35,105 bases of DNA from Candidatus Halobonum tyrrellensis G22 (lineage in GTDB: Archaea > Halobacteriota > Halobacteria > Halobacteriales > Haloferacaceae). The translations under genes were made by a program, and so were the position numbers. How positions within the stretch are numbered: position 1 is the first letter of the stretch; every line of letters begins with the position of its first letter. The stretch covers positions 1-35,105 of the forward strand of contig NZ_ASGZ01000058.1 of assembly GCF_000495475.1 (NCBI RefSeq), written 5' to 3'. Shown here in pieces: positions 16,116 to 23,538 of the stretch. The notes beneath the pieces were generated by a model, which was not told where the DNA came from, searched no databases, and saw nothing but the letters and a program-made list of their open reading frames with translations.

Positions 16116-17345
16116 TCACGCCGCTCGCCGTCCGGCGCGACCGCCGACGAGGACGAGGCCGGTGCTGACGAACAGACAGCCCACCAGCCCCGCGAACGCG
16201 ACCCGGTAGTCGAACGCGTCGGCGACCGCCCCGACGTACGTGGGTCCGAGCGCGCCGAGACCGATGTAGAACGTCCGCATCGCCCCGAGGTCGCCGCCCA
16301 TGCTGTCGGTGGGGAACGAGTCCATCAGGTACGCCTGCATCACCGGCGGGTACGCCATCAGCCCGGCGGCGAAACACGCCACCCCGACCACCACGAGCGC
16401 GGGCGTCGACGCGACCACCACGCCCGCGAGCGCGACGGCCGCGAGCGCGAGCGCGGCCGGCGCCACGAGGTCGCGCCGGAACCGGTCGCCCACCGCGCCC
16501 GCGAGCGGTTTGACGACCGCGCCCACCACGAACAGCGCGCCGAACCCGGCGTTCGCGAGCGCCGGCGAGAACGACTTGCCCGCCTGCAGGTACGTCGGGA
16601 GGAAGCTGACGGCCGACTGCCACGAGAACGCGTACAGCGAGTAGGCGACGAGCAGCCACCGCAGCCGCGGCTCCGCGAACAGCCGCCGGCCCGTCTCCCC
16701 GACCGCGAGGCCGACCCGTTCGAGGACGTACCCCTCGCGGCTCCAGACGTGGAGCGCGAGCGCGACCCCCGCGAGCACCGCGACCACGAGCGGGAACCCC
16801 GCGCGCCACGTCGCCACGGCGAGGACGAGCGTCGCCAGCCCCGCGGCGACCACCCCGCCGAGGTCGCCCGACGCGGTGTGGATGCCGAACGCCTGCCCCC
16901 GTCGCTCGACGAAGAGATCCGACACCAGCCCCCGCGCGGGCGTCGGGTAGAGACCGGCGCCGAGACCGACCACCGCCGCGCCCGCCAGCAGCGCCGGGTA
17001 CGTCGTCGCGGCCGCGAGCGCGAGAAACCCCACGCACGCCAGACACAGCCCCCCGACGAGCAGCGTCGTCCGGGACAGCCGGTCGGAGAGCCGGCCGCTG
17101 GGGTACTGCAACAGCGCGTACAGCCCCCAGACGACGGTGATCGCGACCCCGGCGCGCGTGCTCGACAGCCCGAGGTCGGTGCTGATCGCCGGCAACAGCG
17201 GCGACAGCAGGAGCCGACCCCCCTGTATCGAGGTCCACCCCAGCGAGACCGCGAGCAGCAGGCGACCGGAGTAGCCCGTCACCAGCCGTTCGGGTTCCGA
17301 CTCGGCGGCACCCGCGTGGTCGGTCGTCCCCGCGCTCCCGCTCAC
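16116..17345 (-). CDS. MFS transporter
   Basis: The 409-residue protein has twelve hydrophobic segments and major-facilitator features, including the loop 2-3 motif as QYPSGRLSDRLSRTTLLVGG and a related segment AGAVGDRFRRDL in the second half. The substrate is unknown. The start is uncertain: GTG 17345 gives an acidic cytoplasmic lead of about 25 residues, while GTG 17282 would begin close to the first membrane segment. The long open frame further upstream is a shadow of the M20 gene. The M20 gene upstream and FAH gene downstream (117 and 131 bases away, same strand) suggest uptake or export linked to breakdown of an amide or acid substrate. Confidence 0.85.
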   Translation of the reverse strand: MSGSAGTTDHAGAAESEPERLVTGYSGRLLLAVSLGWTSIQGGRLLLSPLLPAISTDLGLSSTRAGVAITVVWGLYALLQYPSGRLSDRLSRTTLLVGGLCLACVGFLALAAATTYPALLAGAAVVGLGAGLYPTPARGLVSDLFVERRGQAFGIHTASGDLGGVVAAGLATLVLAVATWRAGFPLVVAVLAGVALALHVWSREGYVLERVGLAVGETGRRLFAEPRLRWLLVAYSLYAFSWQSAVSFLPTYLQAGKSFSPALANAGFGALFVVGAVVKPLAGAVGDRFRRDLVAPAALALAAVALAGVVVASTPALVVVGVACFAAGLMAYPPVMQAYLMDSFPTDSMGGDLGAMRTFYIGLGALGPTYVGAVADAFDYRVAFAGLVGCLFVSTGLVLVGGRAGRRAA

Positions 17346-17461
17346 GCTCCCGCGGGCGGTCGCCGGCCGGTCGACCCGCGGGCCCGCGGCCGTCCGGGGC
17401 GGGGTCGACCGACCGCGGGCGGCCGGCGCGACCCTCGATTCGCCGTCCCGGCGCGACCCAC

Positions 17462-18889
17462 TCAGTCCGCCCCCATCGCGGTCACGTCGAACGGCGGCTC
17501 CGCGTCCTCCGGGAGCGGCGTCTCGTAGGCGTCCCGTCCGACCTCGGCGTCGAACTCCTCGTTGGCCGCGGCGACCCGGTCGGGGTCGGCCAGCAGGTCG
17601 TACGTCGCGCCCGCGAGCACCTTCGCCGCGAACGCCACCCCCTTCAGCCCGAAGTCGCCGTTGGCCGCGACCACCTGCCACGAGTGGCCGGGCGTGCCGA
17701 CGGGCCACGTCGCCCCGCGGAACTGTCCGGTCGGCGTGATGTAGCTCACGTCGCCCACCTCGGTCGAGCCGTGGGTCTGCTGGTCGTGGTCGAACGGCGC
17801 GACCGGGTCGGAGTAGAGCGCCTCCCCGCGAATCGTCTCGGCCGTCTCGTCGGGGAGGTCCGCCAGCCGCGACTCGATGCGGTCGTCGGGGACCGTCGCC
17901 TGCAACTCCGCGGCGAACGCGCGGTCCTCGTCGTCGTAGTCGATCGGACCGACCGCCTCCATGTTCTCCCAGATGGTCTCCGACACCACGTCGTTCGCGC
18001 GGTAGTCGTAACAGCCCGTCAGGAACCGTTCGTCCACCTCGGTCTGTGTCATCGTCGCCGCCGCGCCCGCGATGTCGCGGAGCCACTCGGTGTTGCGCTC
18101 CACCTCATCGCGCGTGGGCGCGCGGACGTAGTACCACACCGACGCCTCCGCGGGGACGACGTTCGGCGCCATCCCCCCGTTCGGGATCGAGTAGTGGAGG
18201 CGGGCGTCGTCCGAGACGTGTTCGCGCATGTACTCGACGCCCGTGTTGAGGAGTTCGACCGCGTCGAGCGCGCTCCGCCCCGAGTCGGGCGACCCGCCCG
18301 CGTGTGCGGCCTCCCCCTCGAACTCGAACACGAGGGAGTTGAGCGCGTTCGACGACCCCATCCGCGGGGTGTTGAGGTCGCCCGGGTGCCACGTCATCGC
18401 GGCGTCGAGGTCGTCGAACGCGCCCGCCCGCGCCATGTACGTCTTGCCGACCAGCGTCTCCTCGGCCGGACAGCCGAAGAAGGCGACCGTCCCCTCCAGT
18501 TCGCCCGCGTCGACGGCGTCGGTCAGCGCGAGCGCCGCGCCCACGCCCGCCGTCCCGAACAGGTTGTGCCCGCAGCCGTGACCCGGCCCGCCCGCCTCCA
18601 CGGGGTCCGGCTCGGACGCGACCCGCTGTGAGAGCCCCGGGAGCGCGTCGTACTCGCCGAGGATGCCGACCCGCGGCGATCCCTCGCCGTACTCGGCGAC
18701 GAACGCGGTCGGCATCCCGCCAACCCCCGTCTCCACGTCGAACCCGCCGTCCTCGAGCGCCTCGACGAGGACCCGCGCGGACTCCTCCTCGTGGAGCCCC
18801 AGCTCGGGCGTCTGCCATATCTCCCGTGCGATCGCTTTCAGGTGTGTTTCCTCCTCGTCTATCCGGTCGAACACGTCCTGCTTGGTCAC
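17462..18889 (-). CDS. M20 family amidohydrolase (AbgB-like)
   Basis: The 475-residue di-metal hydrolase resembles the p-aminobenzoyl-glutamate hydrolase subunit AbgB and related aminoacylases. Motifs are VGILGEYDALPGLS (75-87), GHGCGHNLFG with metal ligands (103-112), GCPAEETLVGKTYM with the catalytic Glu pair (143-144), and DAAMTWHPGD. A dimerisation (lid) domain follows, around 190-320. The natural substrate may be an N-acyl or amide compound. The start is GTG 18889, with a TATA-like TTTCATTA (18912-18919, minus) 27 bases upstream. It is first in a minus-strand group with MFS and FAH genes. Confidence 0.88.
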   Translation of the reverse strand: MTKQDVFDRIDEEETHLKAIAREIWQTPELGLHEEESARVLVEALEDGGFDVETGVGGMPTAFVAEYGEGSPRVGILGEYDALPGLSQRVASEPDPVEAGGPGHGCGHNLFGTAGVGAALALTDAVDAGELEGTVAFFGCPAEETLVGKTYMARAGAFDDLDAAMTWHPGDLNTPRMGSSNALNSLVFEFEGEAAHAGGSPDSGRSALDAVELLNTGVEYMREHVSDDARLHYSIPNGGMAPNVVPAEASVWYYVRAPTRDEVERNTEWLRDIAGAAATMTQTEVDERFLTGCYDYRANDVVSETIWENMEAVGPIDYDDEDRAFAAELQATVPDDRIESRLADLPDETAETIRGEALYSDPVAPFDHDQQTHGSTEVGDVSYITPTGQFRGATWPVGTPGHSWQVVAANGDFGLKGVAFAAKVLAGATYDLLADPDRVAAANEEFDAEVGRDAYETPLPEDAEPPFDVTAMGAD

Positions 18890-18911
18890 ACGCCCGGGTA
18901 CTCCCGGTTCG

Positions 18912-18919
18912 TAATGAAA
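18912..18919 (-). promoter_or_regulatory. TATA box of the M20 gene
   Basis: TTTCATTA on the minus strand, centred about 27 bases before GTG 18889. It decides that start codon against the longer open frame that continues into the neighbouring hydrolase gene. Confidence 0.55.
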
Positions 18920-19023
18920 CCCCGTCTCGCGGCGGAATCCCCCCGGAGTCGCCGGCGCGCCCGCCCCCGCTTCGTCGACCCCGCTCGGGGACCGTTCGGC
19001 GCCGCAGCCGCGGCCTCGCGGGA

Positions 19024-20448
19024 CTACTCGTGTCGTCGGTGGAGCCGCCACCGCTGGAGGAGCATGTCGGTCCCGCCGTCCCCCTCCCCGTCGTCCGGAC
19101 CGTCGACGAACTCGACGGTCACCCGCTTGTCGCCGTCGACCGCGTAGTACGTCGGGTCGGTCGGGTCGTCGGTGACCTCGGGGAACAGCGTGAGCGACCG
19201 GTCGCCCAGCCGGCCCTCCACCTCGACCGAGAGGGTCGTCCCCTCGCGCTCGACGGTCGCGGTCTGGACGCCCCGGTAGGACTCGTACTCGCCGACGACG
19301 GCGTCGGCCGCGCGTTCGAGCGCGAGCCGACCCACCGCCTCGTGGGGGTCGCGGCCGTCGAGTATCGACAGCACCGCGTGGCCCGCGACCGTCGGGTGGT
19401 GGTCGGGGGCGGTGTTGCACGCGACGACGACGCCCACCTCGGCGTCGGTCAGCCAGCCGAGGAACGCGGTGGTCGTCCCCATCATCCCGCCGTGGCCGAC
19501 GAGCGTGTCGCCGCAGAACGGCTGGACCGACAGCCCGTAGCCGTACTCGCGTTCGGTGCCGCCGACCGTCTCGTAGCGGGTCACCCGCGGCGTCGTCATC
19601 TCTTCGACGGCCTCCGCGGGGAGCACCCGCTCGCCGTCGAACGCGCCGCCGCCCATCAACATCCGGAGGTGGCGGGACGTCTCGGTGACCGAACTCACCA
19701 GCCCGCCGGGGGCGTCCATCGCCTCGGCGAAGCCGAGGCTCCCCTCCTCCCAGCCGTCGTCCGTCTCGTAGTAGGCGGTCATGCGGTCGTCGTCCGCGGC
19801 GACGGCGTCGGGGTCGAACCCCGACCGCTCCATCGACAGCGGGTCGAACACGTGCTCGCGGAGGTAGTCGGGGAAGTCGGTGCCCGTCACCTCCTCGATG
19901 ACCTTTCCGAGCAGCGTGAACCCGGTGTTGTAGTAGAAGAAGTGGTCGGCGGCGGTGTAGCGCTCGTCGGCGCTGTCGGCGACGTGCCGGCGGAAGTCGG
20001 CGTCGCTCGTCAGCGGGACGTTGGCGTCGCCGATGTCGGTCAGCCGGGTCACCAGCGCCGAGAGGTTCCCGTCGCTGGGCATCCCCGACGTGTGGCTCAG
20101 GAGTTCGGCGAGCGTCACCGGGTCGCCCGGCGCGTCGTCGAGGTGGGGGAGGTAGTCGCTCACCGGGTCCGACAGCGAGAGGTCGCCCGCGGCCGCCCGC
20201 TGGAGCGTCGCCGTCGCCACGAACGACTTCGTACACGAGCCGATACCGTACAGCGTGTCGGGCGTCGCGGGGCGGTCGTCCGCCAGGTCGCGCGCGCCGA
20301 ACCCCTCGGCGTAGCGCAGGTCCGCCCCCTCGACGACGGCGACGCTCGCGCCCGGCACGCCGTCGTCGCTCATCCACTCGGTCACGTACGACTCGACCCG
20401 GCGCCGGACGTCCGGGTCGAGTCCGTCGGGGTCGCTACTGGTTGACAC
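19024..20448 (-). CDS. Serine hydrolase, class C beta-lactamase/S12 type
   Basis: The 474-residue protein carries the three active-site motifs of the penicillin-recognising fold: SxxK as Ser71-Cys-Thr-Lys74 in GIGSCTKSF, YxN as Tyr172-Tyr-Asn174 in FYYNTGFTLLG, and HGG at 319-321 in VGHGGMMG. A C-terminal beta domain (about 385-474) follows. In archaea without peptidoglycan such enzymes are more likely peptidases or esterases than beta-lactamases. No secretion signal is evident. The start is GTG 20448, supported by a box CTATTTGT (20471-20478, minus) about 27 bases upstream. Confidence 0.88.
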   Translation of the reverse strand: MSTSSDPDGLDPDVRRRVESYVTEWMSDDGVPGASVAVVEGADLRYAEGFGARDLADDRPATPDTLYGIGSCTKSFVATATLQRAAAGDLSLSDPVSDYLPHLDDAPGDPVTLAELLSHTSGMPSDGNLSALVTRLTDIGDANVPLTSDADFRRHVADSADERYTAADHFFYYNTGFTLLGKVIEEVTGTDFPDYLREHVFDPLSMERSGFDPDAVAADDDRMTAYYETDDGWEEGSLGFAEAMDAPGGLVSSVTETSRHLRMLMGGGAFDGERVLPAEAVEEMTTPRVTRYETVGGTEREYGYGLSVQPFCGDTLVGHGGMMGTTTAFLGWLTDAEVGVVVACNTAPDHHPTVAGHAVLSILDGRDPHEAVGRLALERAADAVVGEYESYRGVQTATVEREGTTLSVEVEGRLGDRSLTLFPEVTDDPTDPTYYAVDGDKRVTVEFVDGPDDGEGDGGTDMLLQRWRLHRRHE

Positions 20449-20789
20449 GGTGGGGGAGACAGCCGGAGTCACAAATAGCCTCGGCTCGCGGAAAGCCGTC
20501 GGTCCCGCCCGGTTCCGGGCGGTCCCCATCCGGGTCGCGCGCCCCGGCGGGTCACCCCTCGGGGGGCGCTTGCTCCCGCGGAGTCGGGGAGGTCCGCGCG
20601 GATCCGGTCGTCGTCTATCGCCTCGAGTACGGAGTCGGCGTCGAGGTGTGCGGCGAGCCGTCGGTGGCCGCGTTCGGTCCGCCGGCCGGCCGCGGGCGTC
20701 GACTCGGTCGGTCGAACTCGCGCACGCGCCCCCGGGATTGCCGCACCCGCACGCTTTAGCACCCGTCGGCCGAACCCGGCGAACGACCA
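20449..20789. other. 341-base divergent promoter region
   Basis: Divergent region between the serine hydrolase (TATA-like CTATTTGT at 20471-20478, minus) and mtnP (CTTTAG at 20754-20759, plus). The middle contains one short minus-strand stretch (20574-20663) that reads like haloarchaeal protein, with acidic residues and GC-ending codons (LAAHLDADSVLEAIDDDR). It has no convincing start and runs into Arg/Gly-rich sequence, so it may be a gene remnant or chance. Nothing else was recognised. Confidence 0.45.
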
Positions 20790-21695
20790 ATGACGATCGG
20801 GTTCATCGGCGGCAGCGGTATCTACGAGGCGCTCCCGCTGTCGAACACGCGCACCGAGGACGTGACCACGCCGTTCGGCGACCCCAGCGCGCCCCTCGAA
20901 ATCGGCGAGTTCGGCGACAGCGAGGCGCGAAGCGCCTCTGGCAGTCGGACGGAGTCCGACGACACCGGCCGGGAGGTCGTCTTCCTCCCGCGGCACGGTC
21001 CCGACCACGGCCGGTCGCCGACCGACCTGCCGTACAGGGCGAACATCTACGCGCTGAAGCAGGCGGGCGTCGAGTACGTCCTCGCGAGCAACGCGGTCGG
21101 GTCGCTCCGGGAGGACCTCCCGCCGCGGACGCTCGTCGTCCCCGACCAGATATACGACCGGACGAAGCGGCGCGACCTCTCGTTTTACGGCGACGGGGTG
21201 GTCGTCCACCAGGGGTTCGCGCGGCCGTACTCGCCGGCTCTCGCCGCCCACCTCGCCGACGCCGCCCGCGAGGCGACCGACGCCGACGTGAACGAGGGCG
21301 GCACGTACGTCTGCATCGAGGGACCGCAGTTCTCGACGGAGGCGGAGTCGGAGTTCTACCGGTCGCAGGGGTGGGACGTCGTCGGGATGACCGCGATCCC
21401 CGAGGCCAAACTCGCCCGCGAGGCGGAGATGGCGTACGCCACGCTGGCGGGCGTCACCGACTACGACGTCTGGAAGGCCGACAGCGAGGTGAGCCTCGGG
21501 GAGGTGCTCGACAACGCCGCCGCCAACGAGACCGCGATCAAAGAGACCGTCGAACGCGCCATCGAGACGTTCCCGGACGACTTGGAGTGTGAGGCGCACG
21601 GCTCGCTGGAGGGGACGATCAACACCCCGACCGAGGCGATACCCGACGAGACCAGAGCGCGGCTGGAGCCGCTGATCGGCGACTACCTCGACTGA
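20790..21695 (+). CDS. mtnP: S-methyl-5'-thioadenosine phosphorylase
   Basis: Cleaves methylthioadenosine (from polyamine and SAM metabolism) with phosphate, giving adenine and methylthioribose-1-phosphate; cytoplasmic. The 301-residue protein has GFIGGSGIYEALP at the start, the phosphate-site LPRHGPDHGRSPTDLPYRAN (67-86), YVLASNAVGSLRE, and CIEGPQFSTEAESEFYRSQG followed by VVGMTAIPEAKLAREAEM. Residues 44-58 (SEARSASGSRTESDD) interrupt a segment that is normally continuous; their 45 bases form two tandem perfect hairpins. A CTTTAG box at 20754-20759 fits the start. The stop overlaps the convergent receiver-PAS gene by 13 bases. Confidence 0.93.
   Translation: MTIGFIGGSGIYEALPLSNTRTEDVTTPFGDPSAPLEIGEFGDSEARSASGSRTESDDTGREVVFLPRHGPDHGRSPTDLPYRANIYALKQAGVEYVLASNAVGSLREDLPPRTLVVPDQIYDRTKRRDLSFYGDGVVVHQGFARPYSPALAAHLADAAREATDADVNEGGTYVCIEGPQFSTEAESEFYRSQGWDVVGMTAIPEAKLAREAEMAYATLAGVTDYDVWKADSEVSLGEVLDNAAANETAIKETVERAIETFPDDLECEAHGSLEGTINTPTEAIPDETRARLEPLIGDYLD
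20919..20963 (+). repeat. In-frame double-hairpin insertion inside mtnP
   Basis: 45 bases (15 codons) between two GAC codons. They contain GAGGCGC-GAA-GCGCCTC (20922-20938) and GTCGGAC-GGA-GTCCGAC (20944-20960), each a perfect 7-bp stem with a 3-base loop. The frame is kept, and the added residues fall before the LPRHG motif, probably in a surface loop. The form recalls short palindromic elements that spread within genes. Absence of this stretch in related enzymes is from memory, not an alignment. Confidence 0.55.
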
Positions 21696-22618
21696 GTTCG
21701 GTCGCTCCCGCCGTCGGTCTCGACCGAGTCGACGCGTCCCCCGTCGGCGAACCCGGAGTCGACGTCGGCGCCGGCACCGGCGCCCCCGTCCGCGTTCGGA
21801 CCCGCGTCGGTCCCGGCGCCCGCGTCGGGGTCGGGGTCGGGTTCGGATTCGGTACCCCCGTCCGCGTCGTCGACCAGCGTGGCGTCGTCGAGTTGCGAGA
21901 CGGCGATCAGCAGGCGGCCGTCGTCGAGGGCGGTCACCATCTTCGACTCGGTGAACGTGCTCCCGTCCGACCGCAGTCCCACCGAGCGGCCGCTCCACTC
22001 GCCGCCGTGTTCGACCACCGGCAGCACGTGGGTCCTGATGTGCTCCACCTCCTCCTCGGGGTGGAGTTCCGACCAGTGTCTCCCCGCCACCTCGTCGGCG
22101 TCGTAGCCGTACATCGACGCGTACGTCGCGTCGGCCTCCTCGAACCGGCTGTCGGCGCCGACGACCCCCACCCCGTCGAGTTCGGTCTCGGCCTCGGTGT
22201 CGAACTGGCCGCCCCCCGCGACCGCGTGTTCGACCCGGCGGATCAGCATCGTGTACTGGTCGGTGTCCAACCCCTTCCGGAGGTAGTCGGTCAGCCCCGC
22301 CTGGATCACCTCCGCGGCCACCTCGTTGGTCTCCTCGCCCGAGAACAGCAACACGGGCAACTCGGGGTGCGTCCCGCGGACCGCCTCGAGGAACGCGACG
22401 CCGTTCATCCTCGGCATATCGTAGTCGCTTATCACGCAGTCGAACCCGGTGTCGGCCGCGCGGATGCGGTCGAGTGCGGCGTCGGGCGCCGTCTCGGTCG
22501 TCACGGTACAGTCGAGTCCGCTCGACTCGCGTTCGAGATACAGCTTCACGAGCGACCCCAGCGACGGGTCGTCGTCGACGTGGAGTATCGACAGCGAGTC
22601 GGTGTCGCCGGAACCCAT
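21683..22618 (-). CDS. Response regulator receiver-PAS protein
   Basis: The 311-residue signalling protein has an N-terminal receiver domain (about 9-130) with the acidic pocket VDDDP (14-18), phosphoacceptor Asp65 in CVISDYDMPRMNG and the conserved Lys in DYLRKGLD. A PAS domain follows (about 145-260; DSRFEEADATYASMYGYDAD and GRHWSELHPEEEVEH). The C-terminal 50 residues are a low-complexity Asp/Gly/Ala/Pro tail. There is no kinase or DNA-binding output, so it probably relays a signal through protein contacts; no histidine kinase lies nearby. A TATA-like box at 22641-22649 (minus) is 27 bases from ATG 22618. Its 3' end overlaps mtnP. Confidence 0.87.
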   Translation of the reverse strand: MGSGDTDSLSILHVDDDPSLGSLVKLYLERESSGLDCTVTTETAPDAALDRIRAADTGFDCVISDYDMPRMNGVAFLEAVRGTHPELPVLLFSGEETNEVAAEVIQAGLTDYLRKGLDTDQYTMLIRRVEHAVAGGGQFDTEAETELDGVGVVGADSRFEEADATYASMYGYDADEVAGRHWSELHPEEEVEHIRTHVLPVVEHGGEWSGRSVGLRSDGSTFTESKMVTALDDGRLLIAVSQLDDATLVDDADGGTESEPDPDPDAGAGTDAGPNADGGAGAGADVDSGFADGGRVDSVETDGGSDRTQSR

Positions 22619-22640
22619 GACCGATACAGGAACCCGGCTA

Positions 22641-22649
22641 TCATAACTA
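22641..22649 (-). promoter_or_regulatory. TATA box of the receiver-PAS gene
   Basis: TAGTTATGA on the minus strand, centred 27 bases before ATG 22618, in a short AT-rich gap between this gene and scpA. It shows that the gene is not simply the end of the smc-scpA operon. Confidence 0.6.
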
Positions 22650-22692
22650 TTTCGGGGCCGCGTAATTACCGGAAAAATACCCGTAACCTCGG

Positions 22693-23538
22693 TCAGTCCG
22701 CCGTCGCCTCGTCGCCGACGCCCGCGGCGGTCGGATCGCGCACCCAGAGGTCGCCGAACAGGTCGTCCTGGTCGAGGCGGATCTCGCCGCGGTGGGCGAG
22801 AAACAGCAGCGCGAGGTACGTCATCACGGGCGTCTCGGCCGCGTCGCGCACCTCCCGGAACAGCACCTCCGAGCGCCCCCGCTCGTAGTGGGGCCGGAGC
22901 CGACCCCGCACGTCGTCGATGACCGACTCGATGTTCTCCGCGTGGGCGGTGTCCGTCACGTCGCCCTCGCCGGGTTCCCCCTCCCGGCGGAGGTCGTCGC
23001 CGTCGTGGTACTCCAGCGTCTGGGTGCCCCGCGAGAAGCCGCGCGGGGAGTCGCTGGTGTCGTACTCCCGCGACTCCTTCCACCACGTCCCCCGCTCGGC
23101 CTCCCGTAGCTCGCGGACGAGTTCGTCGAGCGTCTCCGGGGAGCCGCGGGTGGACTTGCGGTCGAGCCGGCGGTCCATCTCGTCTTCGAGCGCGTCGACC
23201 GGGTCGAACCCGTCGTCGGGCGCGCCGCCCGCGTCGGCGGGACCGGGTCCCGCCTCGAACGCCGCCTCCCAGGGTTCGACCTCGGGCTCCTCCTCCTGTT
23301 GGTCGTCGCCGAGCATGGCGTCGGACTTCATCCGCAGGAGGACGCTCGCGTAAAACAGCGCGCGCCCGCCCGTCCGGAGGTCCGACTCGTCGAGGGCGTT
23401 GAGGAACGCGTCGGTCACCTCGACCACGTCGATGTCCCACGGGTCGATCTCCCCCGCCTCGGCGAGTCCGACCAGGAGTTCGACCGGTTCGGCCTCGTCG
23501 TCGCCCGCGTCGGGGGCGTCGCCGGGCGTCTCAGTCAT
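22693..23538 (-). CDS. scpA: Segregation and condensation protein A (kleisin)
   Basis: The 281-residue kleisin bridges the SMC heads in the archaeal condensin complex that folds and separates chromosomes. Family features are the N-terminal helix region VELLVGLAEAGEIDPWDIDV and VTDAFLNALDESDLRTGGRA with ASVLLRMKSDAML, an acidic linker (about 75-120), and the C-terminal winged-helix part VMTYLALLFLAHRGEIRLDQ. The ATG lies inside the end of smc (8-base overlap, 23531-23538), so expression is coupled. No scpB gene is seen nearby. Confidence 0.92.
   Translation of the reverse strand: MTETPGDAPDAGDDEAEPVELLVGLAEAGEIDPWDIDVVEVTDAFLNALDESDLRTGGRALFYASVLLRMKSDAMLGDDQQEEEPEVEPWEAAFEAGPGPADAGGAPDDGFDPVDALEDEMDRRLDRKSTRGSPETLDELVRELREAERGTWWKESREYDTSDSPRGFSRGTQTLEYHDGDDLRREGEPGEGDVTDTAHAENIESVIDDVRGRLRPHYERGRSEVLFREVRDAAETPVMTYLALLFLAHRGEIRLDQDDLFGDLWVRDPTAAGVGDEATAD

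Noticed and set aside
19024-20448. True beta-lactamase (antibiotic resistance)
   Set aside because: The SxxK, YxN and HGG motifs define the fold only. Archaea lack peptidoglycan targets, and the extra C-terminal domain fits S12 peptidase/esterase relatives better.
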